Assembly: GCF_018861755.1 (NCBI RefSeq)
Contig: NZ_JAHLEF010000016.1
Span: 28,764 to 92,763 of the forward strand
DNA length: 64,000 nt
Reading direction: 5' to 3'
Source of the DNA: Clostridium sp. CF012
Lineage (GTDB): Bacteria; Bacillota; Clostridia; Clostridiales; Clostridiaceae
The notes under the pieces were generated by a model. The model did not search any database. It was not told the DNA's origin and saw only the letters and a list, made by a program, of their open reading frames with translations. Made by a program: the position numbers and the translations under genes. This document shows positions 49,722-59,871 of the stretch, one piece after another. Each line of letters opens with the position of its first letter. Within the stretch, counting starts at the first letter, position 1.

Positions 49722-50312
49722 TTATATTTCCCTACCTTTAAAAAATCTCTTAATAGGTACTAATGCTAAAAGTACGGATGTTATTATCCCCTCAACTCCT
49801 GCACTTGAGCCGTTATATATGCATGAATACAATAAAACATTCATACCCTTTGGTGCATATTGTCCGAAAAACAATACTCCAGATAAGATATTAAAAAACA
49901 ATGCAATACCTGTTGCAAATAATCCTCCACATATGATTTTATATTTTTTATCATGCCCAAAGGTATCTGCTAAACCAAGTGCCATTGCTGATAATACAAA
50001 ATCTAGTACAAATTGAACAGGATGTATTATAAAGGCACCATTTAAAATCTTACATAGTCCAAATAAAATCCCTCCTGTAAGTCCTGCCGTTCTTCCACAA
50101 AGAATTGAAAGTAGCATTATTGGTAGCATAGACATTAATGTTATACCGCCACCTTGAGGATACTTTACAATTGGCACCATATATAGAACATATGCCAGTG
50201 CACTCATCATAGCTGTTATAACCATTGTTTTAGTTGTAAATTTATGTTTCCGTACATCCATTATATACAGTATAAATATTATTATTGATACTATCCCAGT
50301 TAAAATAATCAT
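49722..50312 (-). CDS. thiT: Thiamine ECF transporter S component
   Basis: The 196-residue, six-helix membrane protein of the ThiT family has ALAYVLYMVPIVKYPQGGGITLMSMLPIML and the downstream GLTGGILFGLCKI as recognisable parts. It binds thiamine outside and uses a shared ECF A/A'/T module encoded elsewhere. It follows tenA by 24 bases under a TPP riboswitch, which strongly supports thiamine as ligand. Confidence 0.88.
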   Translation of the reverse strand: MIILTGIVSIIIFILYIMDVRKHKFTTKTMVITAMMSALAYVLYMVPIVKYPQGGGITLMSMLPIMLLSILCGRTAGLTGGILFGLCKILNGAFIIHPVQFVLDFVLSAMALGLADTFGHDKKYKIICGGLFATGIALFFNILSGVLFFGQYAPKGMNVLLYSCIYNGSSAGVEGIITSVLLALVPIKRFFKGREI

Positions 50313-50336
50313 TGCAATTCCCCTTTTTATTGTGCA

Positions 50337-50990
50337 TTAATTATATGCATTATCCCAAAATTTCAACTCATACATGCATGATTTCATAAAAATAGCTAAT
50401 AGTTTTATCTTTTCTTCTTCATTTATATCCTTGCACAAATCATTTATATAATCTATCCAGTCATTAGTGAATTTTTCAAAGCCATCAGAAGCATATTCTT
50501 CAATCCATGGCTTAAAAAAATTCTCCTCTAGCTTATTTTCATAAGTCTTTTTAATATATTTACCTATGTAGCTATAACTCCAGGTACAAGGCATAGTAAC
50601 AAGAGCAATCTCTTTTAAATCTCCAGTAAGCGCTACCCCTTGCATATAGCTTGTATAGCTTGAAGTTATTAAATCATATTCACATTTTTCCGTTTCCTTT
50701 GCAGTTAATCCAAAGCCTTCTAAATATTTTATATGAACAGCCGCCTCATCCTCCATAGTTCCTCTTATTGAATTATAATAAAATTTCATCTCCTCCATAG
50801 TTTTGGCCTTAACCAGCCCTACGCAAAATACCTTTGAATATTCTTTTAAATACAGATAATCCTGTATAAGATATTTTTTAAACTTCTCCTTATCTAAGGT
50901 ACCTTCTCCTATCTCCTTTATAAATGGATGTTCTAAATATGAATTCCAAAATCCCTTTACCTCTTCAAATATATAATCTGTAAATTTCAT
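50337..50990 (-). CDS. tenA: Aminopyrimidine aminohydrolase / thiaminase II
   Basis: The 217-residue, all-helical TenA-fold enzyme hydrolyses aminopyrimidines from degraded thiamine so that HMP can be salvaged. Family features are FKKYLIQDYLYLKEYSKVF, CTWSYSYIGKY (with the nucleophilic Cys of the TenA family) and the late FMKSCMYELKFWDNAY with its Glu. It is the first gene after the TPP riboswitch. Confidence 0.9.
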   Translation of the reverse strand: MKFTDYIFEEVKGFWNSYLEHPFIKEIGEGTLDKEKFKKYLIQDYLYLKEYSKVFCVGLVKAKTMEEMKFYYNSIRGTMEDEAAVHIKYLEGFGLTAKETEKCEYDLITSSYTSYMQGVALTGDLKEIALVTMPCTWSYSYIGKYIKKTYENKLEENFFKPWIEEYASDGFEKFTNDWIDYINDLCKDINEEEKIKLLAIFMKSCMYELKFWDNAYN

Positions 50991-51149
50991 AATAATCCCC
51001 TTTCAATATCTTCTATGAATCATCTAAAATAAAATAACAAGAAAAGATGCCTAAACCAAAAAACACCTATATTCCCTTATGGAATATAGGCGCGTAGTTT
51101 ACATTTATAAATATTATTTATCATTACAATCTATATAATATTTTTAGTA
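50991..51149 (-). other. tenA leader between riboswitch and start codon
   Basis: This holds the expression platform of the TPP riboswitch, including the terminator hairpin at 51055-51090, and the tenA ribosome site. No coding sequence is visible. Confidence 0.6.
51055..51090 (-). terminator. Riboswitch-controlled terminator
   Basis: CCTATATTCC (51066-51075) pairs perfectly with 51081-51090. It is followed on the minus strand by TGTTTTTTGG. It lies between the TPP aptamer and tenA, so the switch acts by premature termination when TPP is bound. Confidence 0.85.
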
Positions 51150-51232
51150 AGCTTTCCTACGCTGGTATTATCCAGATCAGGTTAAAGGGTTAATAGTAAA
51201 AACTATTTCTCAGCACAAGTGCACCCCTAGCA
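51150..51232 (-). ncRNA. TPP (THI-box) riboswitch aptamer
   Basis: Minus strand reads GGGGTGCACTTGTGCTGAGA at the 5' side and, after a short variable stem, CCTGATCTGGATAATACCAG with CGTAGG at the 3' side. These are the two most conserved blocks of the TPP aptamer. It precedes tenA-thiT. Binding of TPP should favour the terminator at 51055-51090 and switch off thiamine salvage and uptake. Confidence 0.96.
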
Positions 51233-51372
51233 AACATTCTATTTTCCTTTATTATAACCCTGTGTAAAAGCTTGTCAACAATATTTTATAGATTTAGCAA
51301 GTTCTATGTTTTATAGATTTAGCAAGTTCGTTTATTTCTTACTGCACTTAGAGTTGAATTTTTTGTCTCACA

Positions 51373-51729
51373 TTAAATTACCCTCTCCACTAAATAATAA
51401 ATTACTACAAGTAGAGTAAAAATACCAACTAAATTCATAACTCTTTTTAGATTTACATGATTACTAAATAACGCTAGACATATCTCAAGTAGAAACACTA
51501 GAATGGCTCCCATTATGGAAAGCTCAATTATTAAAATAGTGAAGATAAAGAAGTAACCTATTGCCCCTACGAAAGATGCTAATGCTGATATCAGTAATCC
51601 CAAAGCAATGGCCAAAATCATTGGTGATAGTTTACACCTTACTGACTTGTTATTTCTGAAAGCCCAAAATTGATAAATCCCAAATAAAATGGTTAGAGTT
51701 ATACGAACAACATTAATTGAAACATTCAA
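51373..51729 (-). CDS. Hypothetical membrane protein
   Basis: I do not recognise a family. From the TTG at 51729 (AGGAGGGG 5-8 bases upstream) the product has 118 residues. It has four hydrophobic segments: the first ~5-22, two in the middle separated by one Gly/Ala-rich turn, and the last ~95-115. Basic residues in the loops suggest an inner-membrane protein. An ATG start at 51822 is possible but lacks a ribosome site. Confidence 0.6.
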   Translation of the reverse strand: MNVSINVVRITLTILFGIYQFWAFRNNKSVRCKLSPMILAIALGLLISALASFVGAIGYFFIFTILIIELSIMGAILVFLLEICLALFSNHVNLKRVMNLVGIFTLLVVIYYLVERVI

Positions 51730-51868
51730 ATTTACCCCTCCTATAAAGATTTTTACTGATATAATGGCATTAGTTACCATATCATAGGCTTTATGAAAAG
51801 TTATTGCACTGTAATAAAACATACCTATGATAACATTAGGCTAAGGTTAAATATACACCTCTTCTGAC

Positions 51869-52234
51869 TTATACAATGCTCAATTTATCAACTGCTTTTT
51901 TTTCATTTGACAAGAAAAATATATGATTCCCGTTGTTACTTTCATAGATGAAATCCTTCAAACTCTTACTTGTATACACAGAAAAATCACCAACTATAGC
52001 AATTTTTACTTGATAATTAGTAAATTTTTGTAATATTTCTCCTGCAAGCCCTGTTCTTAAGTTGAAAAAATCCTCACATATTGCTGATTTGTTTAAAATT
52101 ATACGACCACAACCTACTTCATAATTTACCGTTGCCATAAAATCTAATGATGACTGAACATCAGTTATTATTATCTCACTACTGCTTACAACCGCAATTT
52201 CTACGTCATTCTCTTTAATTATAGTTATTTTCAT
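51869..52234 (-). CDS. DUF4180 domain protein
   Basis: The 121-residue soluble protein matches DUF4180: start ITIIKENDVEIAVVSS, then SSLDFMATVNYEVGCGRIILNK and the late KIAIVGDFSVYTSKSLKDFI...NHIFFLSN. Function is unknown. The start overlaps the last 20 bases of the lactonase gene, with GGAGG inside that gene, so the two are translationally coupled. Confidence 0.82.
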   Translation of the reverse strand: MKITIIKENDVEIAVVSSSEIIITDVQSSLDFMATVNYEVGCGRIILNKSAICEDFFNLRTGLAGEILQKFTNYQVKIAIVGDFSVYTSKSLKDFIYESNNGNHIFFLSNEKKAVDKLSIV

Positions 52235-53279
52235 AATTATCCTCCAATAATAGACTTACTTTTACAGGTGAATTGAATTTGTTAATATCCATAGTTTCAG
52301 ACACAAAACTTGGTTTATTAAATGCTATTTCTATTATTTCATTAGTTAGAAGTCCTGTTTCAGAATTTATTTTACTCAAAATCACCTGATTACTACCTTG
52401 ATTGGCTATAGCTAAAAAACCGTCATTATTTACTAATGATATATGTCTAGGCCAATCCCCAAAACATGAACAATCTCCAATCTTTTTAAGCTTTCCATCT
52501 TTAAATACATTAAAAACTGCAATTGTGTTAGCACCACGATTTGCTGCATAAATATATTTACCGTCGGCTGTCATACAAAGCGTTGAACAGTAGCTCTTTT
52601 CACAAAAAAGTTCTGGAAGCGTGCATGCAGTATCGATCAATGTCATTTTACCATTATCATTATTAATAATAAACATTTTATTTGAATACTCTGAAATAAC
52701 ATATATGGTTTCTTCATTATGACTTATAATAATATGCCTTGGCCCTGCTCCCTTAGGAAGTAGCAAACAATCATGCTCAAATAATTTACCTTCTTTTATT
52801 TTATAGCTAAAAATCATATCAAGAGCAATATTAGCACTATAAAGTATAGTTTCTGATTTATTAGATACAACACAATGAGCGCGACTTACTTTAGCCTCAT
52901 TACCACCTTGCTTTATAAAACTCACCATCTCTCTAAAACCACTTTCACCTATTCTTATAGAAAAAATCTCACCACTTTCATAGCAAGCTCCTACCAATAC
53001 TCTATTCTTAGGTAAATATGTTATGTAACATAATAACCCACCCTTTATCAGCTTTGTATCAATAAGAGAATATTCCTCCAAGTTTTTTTTAAACATATGA
53101 ATATAACTATTCCCTTCGAGCTCACTTATACCAAAAATATATTCTCCAAACACACTTAAATATGATGAATTTTCTACATCCCTTATCCAACTATTCTCTA
53201 AGATATGCCCATTCTCTATTTTAAAAATACCTATAGATGGTATATCCCCTGACCCATACCCTGAAACATATAATTTCAA
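52215..53279 (-). CDS. Lactonase-family beta-propeller (6-phosphogluconolactonase YkgB/Pgl-like)
   Basis: The 354-residue protein has the seven-bladed propeller pattern of the lactonase family. Motifs include GAGPRHIIIS, YIYAANRGANTIAVF, DWPRHISL and LAIANQGSNQVILS, repeated about every 45-50 residues. Family members include 6-phosphogluconolactonase, but many have other substrates. There is no signal peptide. The start is ATG with AGAGAGGAAGG-type site at ordinary distance. It is followed by DUF4180. Confidence 0.85.
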   Translation of the reverse strand: MKLYVSGYGSGDIPSIGIFKIENGHILENSWIRDVENSSYLSVFGEYIFGISELEGNSYIHMFKKNLEEYSLIDTKLIKGGLLCYITYLPKNRVLVGACYESGEIFSIRIGESGFREMVSFIKQGGNEAKVSRAHCVVSNKSETILYSANIALDMIFSYKIKEGKLFEHDCLLLPKGAGPRHIIISHNEETIYVISEYSNKMFIINNDNGKMTLIDTACTLPELFCEKSYCSTLCMTADGKYIYAANRGANTIAVFNVFKDGKLKKIGDCSCFGDWPRHISLVNNDGFLAIANQGSNQVILSKINSETGLLTNEIIEIAFNKPSFVSETMDINKFNSPVKVSLLLEDNYENNYN

Positions 53280-53697
53280 ATAAAATACCTTCCTCTCTAT
53301 ATTGACAGCTTTGCTTAATACTATTATACCAAATTAAAGAAAATAATACATTCCATATAGAAGAGTTTACCATCCCATAACAATTTATTTCAAATTATTA
53401 CTCCATCTTGTAATTCACACAAACCCTTAAGATACCTACATTAGATCATATATATACATATATATTACAAAAAAACAAAAACACCTTATTAATATAAGTA
53501 TAAAAATTCTACGGCTCTCATTGAAATTGCAAATGAATTTTACTTACCATTACATTTATTTCATCATTCATAACAATGAACCGATATCATACTAACCCAT
53601 ATCAGATTGATATGGGTTTGTTGTGAGGATATAAAATAAAATTACGTACTATTAATTAAGTAATAAGTATGATCATAACCTACACTAATAATATCAA
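53280..53697. other. Intergenic region upstream of the lactonase gene
   Basis: About 420 bases without a convincing gene. It contains an extended -10 promoter for the lactonase (minus-strand TGGTATAAT, -10 at 53321-53326). The second copy of the 33-bp repeat is at 53315-53347. A hairpin, AACCCATATCA/TGATATGGGTT, lies near 53595-53619 without a clear T-run, and a TA-rich tract at 53447-53468. Confidence 0.55.
53315..53347. repeat. 33-bp repeat, copy 2 (first copy at 35385-35417)
   Basis: Differs from the first copy at about 2 of 33 bases. On the minus strand it supplies the extended -10 of the lactonase promoter, so the shared block may be a promoter-bearing fragment that was copied. Confidence 0.6.
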
Positions 53698-54306
53698 TTA
53701 TGCATATGTCTTTTTTTCAACAGGAATCCATATTTCACAAAAGCAATCTGCCTTAATGTCTTCTGAATACAATTCAAAATCAGTATCATCAATCATGCTA
53801 TAATCTGAACCGGGAAGAAATTCTGAAAAGATTTTCCCCCATGTTTCGCCTATACAATCTCCAGTTTCACCAATACATTTAAATACGGCCCATAATGTAG
53901 GTTTTACCTCCCATATGGTATACCCCTCCGGTACATTACCACCACTAAATTCCATACCAATGCCATAATCAAAATGTGTACTTTCTTTAGAAATTGGTGC
54001 ACAAGCTCCATAAATATCATGCTTGCTAGTGTTTTGTTTCAGACCATTAAATGTGCCATTGTCACCACATTCTTTCCAAAAGTCCGGAATTTCAGTATTT
54101 CCCTGTTCTGAAATTGTTTCATTTCTAAACTTTGCAACCTTAGCCAATAATCTAAATACTTCTCGTTTTTCGATTCTGTAGTCCATAACAGTACCACCTT
54201 CCAATTTTATTTTAATGAGAAGGCGATTAAAAGATTTTAATTTTATACCTGCACGCCTTGCCACATTCGGCGTAATACCATGGAATCTGGTAAATGCCTT
54301 TGTAAA

Positions 54307-54729
<423 letters not shown>

Positions 54730-54862
54730 AGAATATTATGAATTAACATTTAAATATTTGGCTATGTTTAATAGTGTTGATTTTATGCATAAATATAGGA
54801 TGGCTTTATAATACCACCTTTAGCGGTCTGTTGGTAAAATGAACTTGGAGGATTTAATACTT

Positions 54863-55714
54863 ATGATACATTCTTTTTTAATGATTGGACAGTCCAATAT
54901 AGCCGGGCGCGGATTTCTGAAAGATGTCCCACCGATTTGCAATGAACGTATAAAGATGCTGCGAAACGGACGCTGGCAAATTATGACGGAACCTATAAAC
55001 TATGATCGTCCTTCTTCTGGCGTTGGCCTTACAGCCTCCTTTGCGGCATCATGGTGTAAAAAAAATAAAAACGAAGAAATAGGCTTGATTCCTTGCGCTG
55101 ATGTTGGCACCAGCCTTGATGATTGGGCTGTGGGGGGAGTACTGTTTGAACATGCGGTGTTCCAGGCAAAGCTTGCCAAGCGGACCAGTATACTTGATGG
55201 AATACTTTGGCATCAAGGCGAAAGTGATTGCTCCTTGGAAGGTTCTAGCCGTTACTATGAAAAGTTTTTAACCATTGTGGAGGCATTTCGCCGTGAACTC
55301 GGTGTGCCAGAAATACCTCTTATTATAGGAGGGCTTGGGGACTATTTGGTTACTGGCATGTTTGGTGAATATTTTGCAGCATACACATTGGTTAATAAAG
55401 AGCTTGAAAAGTTTTCCAATACGCAGAAGAATTGCTATTTTGTTACAGCCTTAGGTCTTAAGTGTAATCCAGATGGTGTTCATATAAATGCAGTTTCACA
55501 AAGAATATTTGGTCTACGATATTTTGAAGCCTTTGACAAGCTTCATCATATATTGGAGCCGCTTGAAGGTGAACATAATGCGGTTAACATTGATAGTGGA
55601 AGACCCTTATCCAAATTAGAAAGGATCACTCCCATAGAAAATAAGTTTGTTAAAGGCGATTTATCATTAGAAGATTACCAATCACAACTAGCAATCATAA
55701 ATAGCCAGACATAA
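54863..55714 (+). CDS. SGNH carbohydrate esterase, sialate O-acetylesterase (SASA) family
   Basis: The 283-residue protein has the SASA nucleophile block FLMIGQSNIAGRG near the N-terminus. It also has WHQGESDC (block III/IV region) and NPDGVHINA with the catalytic Asp/His. It removes acetyl groups from sugars; family CE6 and sialate esterases are relatives. The start at 54863 has GGAGG 9 bases upstream; an earlier ATG at 54839 has none. No signal peptide, so cytoplasmic. The unusual C-terminal tail (~240-283, NIDSGRPLSKLERITPIENK) may be a short helical add-on. Stands alone on the plus strand. Confidence 0.82.
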   Translation: MIHSFLMIGQSNIAGRGFLKDVPPICNERIKMLRNGRWQIMTEPINYDRPSSGVGLTASFAASWCKKNKNEEIGLIPCADVGTSLDDWAVGGVLFEHAVFQAKLAKRTSILDGILWHQGESDCSLEGSSRYYEKFLTIVEAFRRELGVPEIPLIIGGLGDYLVTGMFGEYFAAYTLVNKELEKFSNTQKNCYFVTALGLKCNPDGVHINAVSQRIFGLRYFEAFDKLHHILEPLEGEHNAVNIDSGRPLSKLERITPIENKFVKGDLSLEDYQSQLAIINSQT

Positions 55715-55740
55715 ATAATGAATTGTAACAAACATGCATC

Positions 55741-55775
55741 AAGACGAGTATTGAAAAATACTCGTCTTTTTTCTC
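55741..55775 (+). terminator. Terminator after the SASA esterase gene
   Basis: AAGACGAGTATT (55741-55752) pairs perfectly with 55757-55768 around loop GAAA, followed by TTTTTCTCTT. A GNRA-type tetraloop and T-run make this a strong plus-strand terminator. Confidence 0.92.
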
Positions 55776-55797
55776 TTACTACAGGAGATAAAAATAT

Positions 55798-57690
55798 TTA
55801 TATGACCTCATTATCTAAATTTGCTCCACTAAACTGACTATTATAGAGATCCGCATAAAAACCATTTTGAGCAAGAAGCTCATTATGACTCCCCACCTCA
55901 ATAATACTTCCTTTATTCATAACTAATATTAATTCCGCATCTCTAATTGTAGAAAGTCTATGTGCAATTACAAAACTTGTTTTATTTTGCATTAGCGCAG
56001 TCATAGCCCTTTGTATATAAACTTCTGTTCTTGAGTCAACACTACTTGTAGCTTCATCTAGTATCATAATAGTTGGATTTGCAAGTATTGCGCGAGCTAT
56101 AGTAAGCAGCTGTTTTTGACCTTGGGATATATTTGAAGCTTCTTCATTTAATATTGTATTATATCCATCAGGAAGTGTCTTAATAAAGTGGTGTGCATGA
56201 GCTGCATTTGCTGCCTCTATAACTTCTTTTTCTGTTGCTCCCTCTTTGCCATAAGCGATATTTTCCATTATAGTACCATTGAAAAGCCAAGTATCCTGAA
56301 GTACCATACCAAACATATTACGTAGTTCACCACGTTTTATGTCTCTTATATCCACTCCGTCAATTGTGATTTTACCACCATCTATTTCATAGAACCGCAT
56401 TAATAAATTAACTATTGTAGTCTTACCCGCACCAGTAGGACCAACGATAGCGATTGTCTGTCCTTGTTTGACTTCAATATTCATATTCTTTATAAGTGAC
56501 TCATCTTTTTTATAGCTGAAATCTACATTTTCAAATTTTACCTCTCCCTTAGGAAAAGCTATTATTTTTGCATCAGAAGCGTCCGGCAATTCTTCGTCCT
56601 CATCTAAAAGTTCGAAGACACGTTCAGCAGATGCCACAGTTGATTGAATAATATTAGCTATATTGGAAGCCTGAGCTATCGGCCCAGTGAATTGTCCTGA
56701 ATATTCAATAAATGCTAAAATATCACCTATTGTAATTGCACCCCTAGTTGCTAGAATTCCGCCGATAACACAGATAATAACATATCCTATATTTCCAACA
56801 AATTTTATTAAAGGCATTATTGTACCTGAGATAAACTGTGCGTTATAGCCAGCAGTATAGAGTTTATCATTAATAGAATTAAATGTCTCAACGGATTCAT
56901 CCTCACGCCCAAAAGCCTTAACGATCTTGTGTCCAGTGTACATTTCTTCAACATGACCATTAAGTTCCCCCAGGGATTTTTGCTGAGACGCAAAGTGTTT
57001 CTGAGAGTGTTTTGCAACATTCATTGTTACTACAAGATAAAGTGGTAGAGTTAAAATAACAATAACTGTTAATAAGGGGCTTATTGAAAGCATCATTACA
57101 ACAACAAAAATAATCGTTACAATAGAAGTAATCAGTTGAGTTAGACTTTGCTGCAAGGAAGTTGATATATTATCGATGTCATTGGTAACACGGCTCAATA
57201 TTTCCCCATGTGTTCTTGCATCAAAGAACTTAAGAGGCAAGAGGGAAAGCTTCTCATCAACTTCCCTGCGCATATTATAAACTGTTTTCTGAGCAACTCC
57301 AGCCATAATATATTGTTGCAGATAACTAAATGCCGCACTAATAAGATATAACCCTAAAAGGATTAACAAAATTTGGCCGATATAAGTGAAGTCCATTGCC
57401 GGAATAGGCTTATGCATCTTCATAGCCATCATTTTAGCTCCAGAGCCTTCTGCTATTTTTGTTATAGCCTTACCCATAATTTTCGGACCAATAACACTAA
57501 AAATTGTGCTTAGAATTGTACATATAAACACAGTAATAAATTTGATTCTTTGAGGCTTTAAATATCTAAACAGTCTGAAAAGTGTCACCTTGAATTTTTT
57601 TGACTTAACTACCGGTTTTCCAAGTGATCCCATGGGACCCCCTCCGCCAAAACCTTTCTGAGGTTTATCATCCTTACGTTTTTCACTCAT
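55798..57690 (-). CDS. Heterodimeric ABC exporter, catalytically complete subunit
   Basis: The 630-residue half-transporter has a Gly-rich cytoplasmic start, six membrane segments (~50-345) and an ATPase domain (~375-625). The domain has Walker A GPTGAGKTT, signature ISQGQKQLL, Walker B MILDEATSSVD and H-loop IAHRLSTI. It overlaps its partner gene by one base. Heterodimeric exporters of this kind (BmrCD, LmrCD, TM287/288 type) export drugs or lipids. Substrate unknown. Confidence 0.9.
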   Translation of the reverse strand: MSEKRKDDKPQKGFGGGGPMGSLGKPVVKSKKFKVTLFRLFRYLKPQRIKFITVFICTILSTIFSVIGPKIMGKAITKIAEGSGAKMMAMKMHKPIPAMDFTYIGQILLILLGLYLISAAFSYLQQYIMAGVAQKTVYNMRREVDEKLSLLPLKFFDARTHGEILSRVTNDIDNISTSLQQSLTQLITSIVTIIFVVVMMLSISPLLTVIVILTLPLYLVVTMNVAKHSQKHFASQQKSLGELNGHVEEMYTGHKIVKAFGREDESVETFNSINDKLYTAGYNAQFISGTIMPLIKFVGNIGYVIICVIGGILATRGAITIGDILAFIEYSGQFTGPIAQASNIANIIQSTVASAERVFELLDEDEELPDASDAKIIAFPKGEVKFENVDFSYKKDESLIKNMNIEVKQGQTIAIVGPTGAGKTTIVNLLMRFYEIDGGKITIDGVDIRDIKRGELRNMFGMVLQDTWLFNGTIMENIAYGKEGATEKEVIEAANAAHAHHFIKTLPDGYNTILNEEASNISQGQKQLLTIARAILANPTIMILDEATSSVDSRTEVYIQRAMTALMQNKTSFVIAHRLSTIRDAELILVMNKGSIIEVGSHNELLAQNGFYADLYNSQFSGANLDNEVI

Positions 57691-59414
57691 TATAATTCCT
57701 CCTTTGAAAGCTGTGAAGCTACAATCTCACAATATACCTTACAGGTTTTAAGCAGTTCTTCATGGGTTCCAATGCCTGATATTTTGCCATCATCTAAGAC
57801 TATAATCCTATCAGCATTTCTAACAGTTGAAACACTTTGAGCAATAATAAAAACTGTAGCATCCGAGATTTCAGGTTTAAGAGCTTCACGTAGCTTGGCA
57901 TCTGTTTTAAAATCTAGTGCGGAGAAACTATCGTCAAAAATATATATCTCAGCTTTTCTAATTAAGGCACGGGCAATTGAAAGACGTTGCTTCTGTCCCC
58001 CAGAAACATTAGTTCCGCCTTGGGCAATATGGTGATCAAAACCTGCTTCTATCTCTGTGACAAATTCTGTAGCCTGAGCAACAGAAACAACATGCTCAAT
58101 TTCTTCCATGGTAGCATCTTCTTTTCCGTATCTTATATTTTCAGCAATAGTACCAGAAAAAAGTATTGTGTTTTGAGGTACAAGACCGATTTTTAAGCGA
58201 AGTGATTTTTGACTCATTTCTCGAACATCCACTCCATCAACCAAAACAATACCGCTTTCAACATCATAGAAACGTGCAATTAAATTGATCAATGTTGATT
58301 TACCTGAGCCAGTACCTCCAATAATTGCTGTTGTTTCACCTGGTTTAGCGCTAAAGGTTATATTACTAAGAGCGGGCTGATCTGCGCCAGGATATCTAAA
58401 GGAAACATCTTTAAATTCAACAAAACCTCTTTTACTACTTGCTATTTTTGATTTTTCGGGATCAATTATGTCTTGGCCAGTTTCAAGTACTTCATTGATT
58501 CTCACTGCCGAAACCTGAGCACGAGGTACCATTATAAATAACATAACCAGCATGAGTACTGAAAATAATATTTGAGTAGCATATTGAATAAATGCTAAAA
58601 GTGATCCAATCTGCATTGCTCCGGATTCTATTCTAATAGCGCCAAACCAAACAAGTGCCACTGTTGTTAAGCTCATAATAAGCGTCATTACAGGCATTAA
58701 CGTAGCCATGATTAAATTGGTCTTAATTGCGTTGTCCATAAGGTCTACACTAGCATTATCAAATCGTGCTTTTTCTTTATCAATACGATTAAAAGCACGT
58801 ACGACTCTGATACCCGTAAGATTTTCCCGTAAAACAAGATTTAATTTATCTATTTTTTTCTGCATTACCTTAAATAGTGGCATACCTTTTATAAATGTAA
58901 TACCAATAATACAAAACAGTATTGGTACTGCAACCACAAGTACCCAGGCTAAAGATGTATCTTGTTTTAAGACCATAATGATTCCACCAACACAAGTCAT
59001 AGGAGCTGTAACCATCATACTAAGAATCATAATTGATGCTTGTTGAACTTGAGTTACATCATTAGTCGTTCTTGTAATCAGTGTGGCCGTTCCTAATTTG
59101 TCAAACTCATGCAATGAAAAACTTTCAACTTTAGCAAAAATATTTTTACGTAATATCTTTCCAAAACCTACAGCTGTTCTTGATGAGAGGTTAGCAGCTA
59201 TAATTGAGCATAAAGTTCCTCCTGCTGCAATGAGTAACATAAAACCACCAATTTTAATAATGTAGTTAATATTTTTATTAACTAAGCCTTTGTCAACAAT
59301 ATCTGCCATTAAGGTGGGTAAATAGAGATTTGAAAGTACTTGTGCAAAAAGAAGTACGATAATAACAACTATATATGCTGTATATTGTTTTAGAAATCTG
59401 AACAATTTAATCAT
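57690..59414 (-). CDS. Heterodimeric ABC exporter, subunit with degenerate ATPase site
   Basis: The 574-residue half-transporter has six membrane segments and an ATPase domain with GGTGSGKST and VSGGQKQR. The Walker B region reads IYIFDDSFSALD (Asp in place of the catalytic Glu). The switch region reads IIAQSVSTV (Gln in place of His). These two changes are the mark of the degenerate-site subunit of heterodimeric exporters. It is co-transcribed with the complete subunit and preceded by a MarR regulator. Confidence 0.9.
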   Translation of the reverse strand: MIKLFRFLKQYTAYIVVIIVLLFAQVLSNLYLPTLMADIVDKGLVNKNINYIIKIGGFMLLIAAGGTLCSIIAANLSSRTAVGFGKILRKNIFAKVESFSLHEFDKLGTATLITRTTNDVTQVQQASIMILSMMVTAPMTCVGGIIMVLKQDTSLAWVLVVAVPILFCIIGITFIKGMPLFKVMQKKIDKLNLVLRENLTGIRVVRAFNRIDKEKARFDNASVDLMDNAIKTNLIMATLMPVMTLIMSLTTVALVWFGAIRIESGAMQIGSLLAFIQYATQILFSVLMLVMLFIMVPRAQVSAVRINEVLETGQDIIDPEKSKIASSKRGFVEFKDVSFRYPGADQPALSNITFSAKPGETTAIIGGTGSGKSTLINLIARFYDVESGIVLVDGVDVREMSQKSLRLKIGLVPQNTILFSGTIAENIRYGKEDATMEEIEHVVSVAQATEFVTEIEAGFDHHIAQGGTNVSGGQKQRLSIARALIRKAEIYIFDDSFSALDFKTDAKLREALKPEISDATVFIIAQSVSTVRNADRIIVLDDGKISGIGTHEELLKTCKVYCEIVASQLSKEEL

Positions 59415-59871
59415 TTAACAATTCCTCTCCAATCCTCAGTGATAACACTGAACTCAAATTATTCTTTATTACTTCTTATGTAAAGCATTTTTGTAAATGT
59501 CCCAAAATAAGTGAAGCATTTTCTCAACCTAATTGTTGGTGCTTTGCTTTTCTATAGTCATGATTTTGGGTAAATTTAATAGACCTAGTGCATGCTATAC
59601 TTTTTTTGAAAGAAACATACGTTAGATTTTTTCAATATATTTAAATTGATTTAATATTTTTTCTGGATTATCTTTTGGAAAATCAAAGTTCTTTGAGATA
59701 ACTTTATGATTTGGTAGTTACGCCTGCTATTCTAAGTTCTAGAGGCAGGCGTGATTGTAATGACCCTTTTGGATGAATATCTTCAATTGCTATAATACTT
59801 TTTTCAAGATATTCTTTTTATGATTTGATATTTTAAAATTACTTAAACGGAAGTTAACTGCTATAGGTTAC
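59415..59871 (-). other. Gap between exporter and MarR genes
   Basis: 457 bases within an otherwise tight regulator-exporter operon. It contains a decayed coding fragment (59622-59818). The rest, 59440-59620, is AT-rich with nothing recognisable. Confidence 0.5.
59622..59818 (-). pseudogene. Frameshifted gene fragment between MarR and exporter genes
   Basis: On the minus strand one frame reads EYLEKSIIAIEDIHPKGSLQ then RLPLELRIAGVTTK and stops. The next frame continues VISKNFDFPKDNPEKILNQF then KYIEKI and stops at 59622-59624. The join looks like a single frameshift in a once continuous C-terminal part. The family is not recognised. There is no start codon or ribosome site. Confidence 0.45.
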
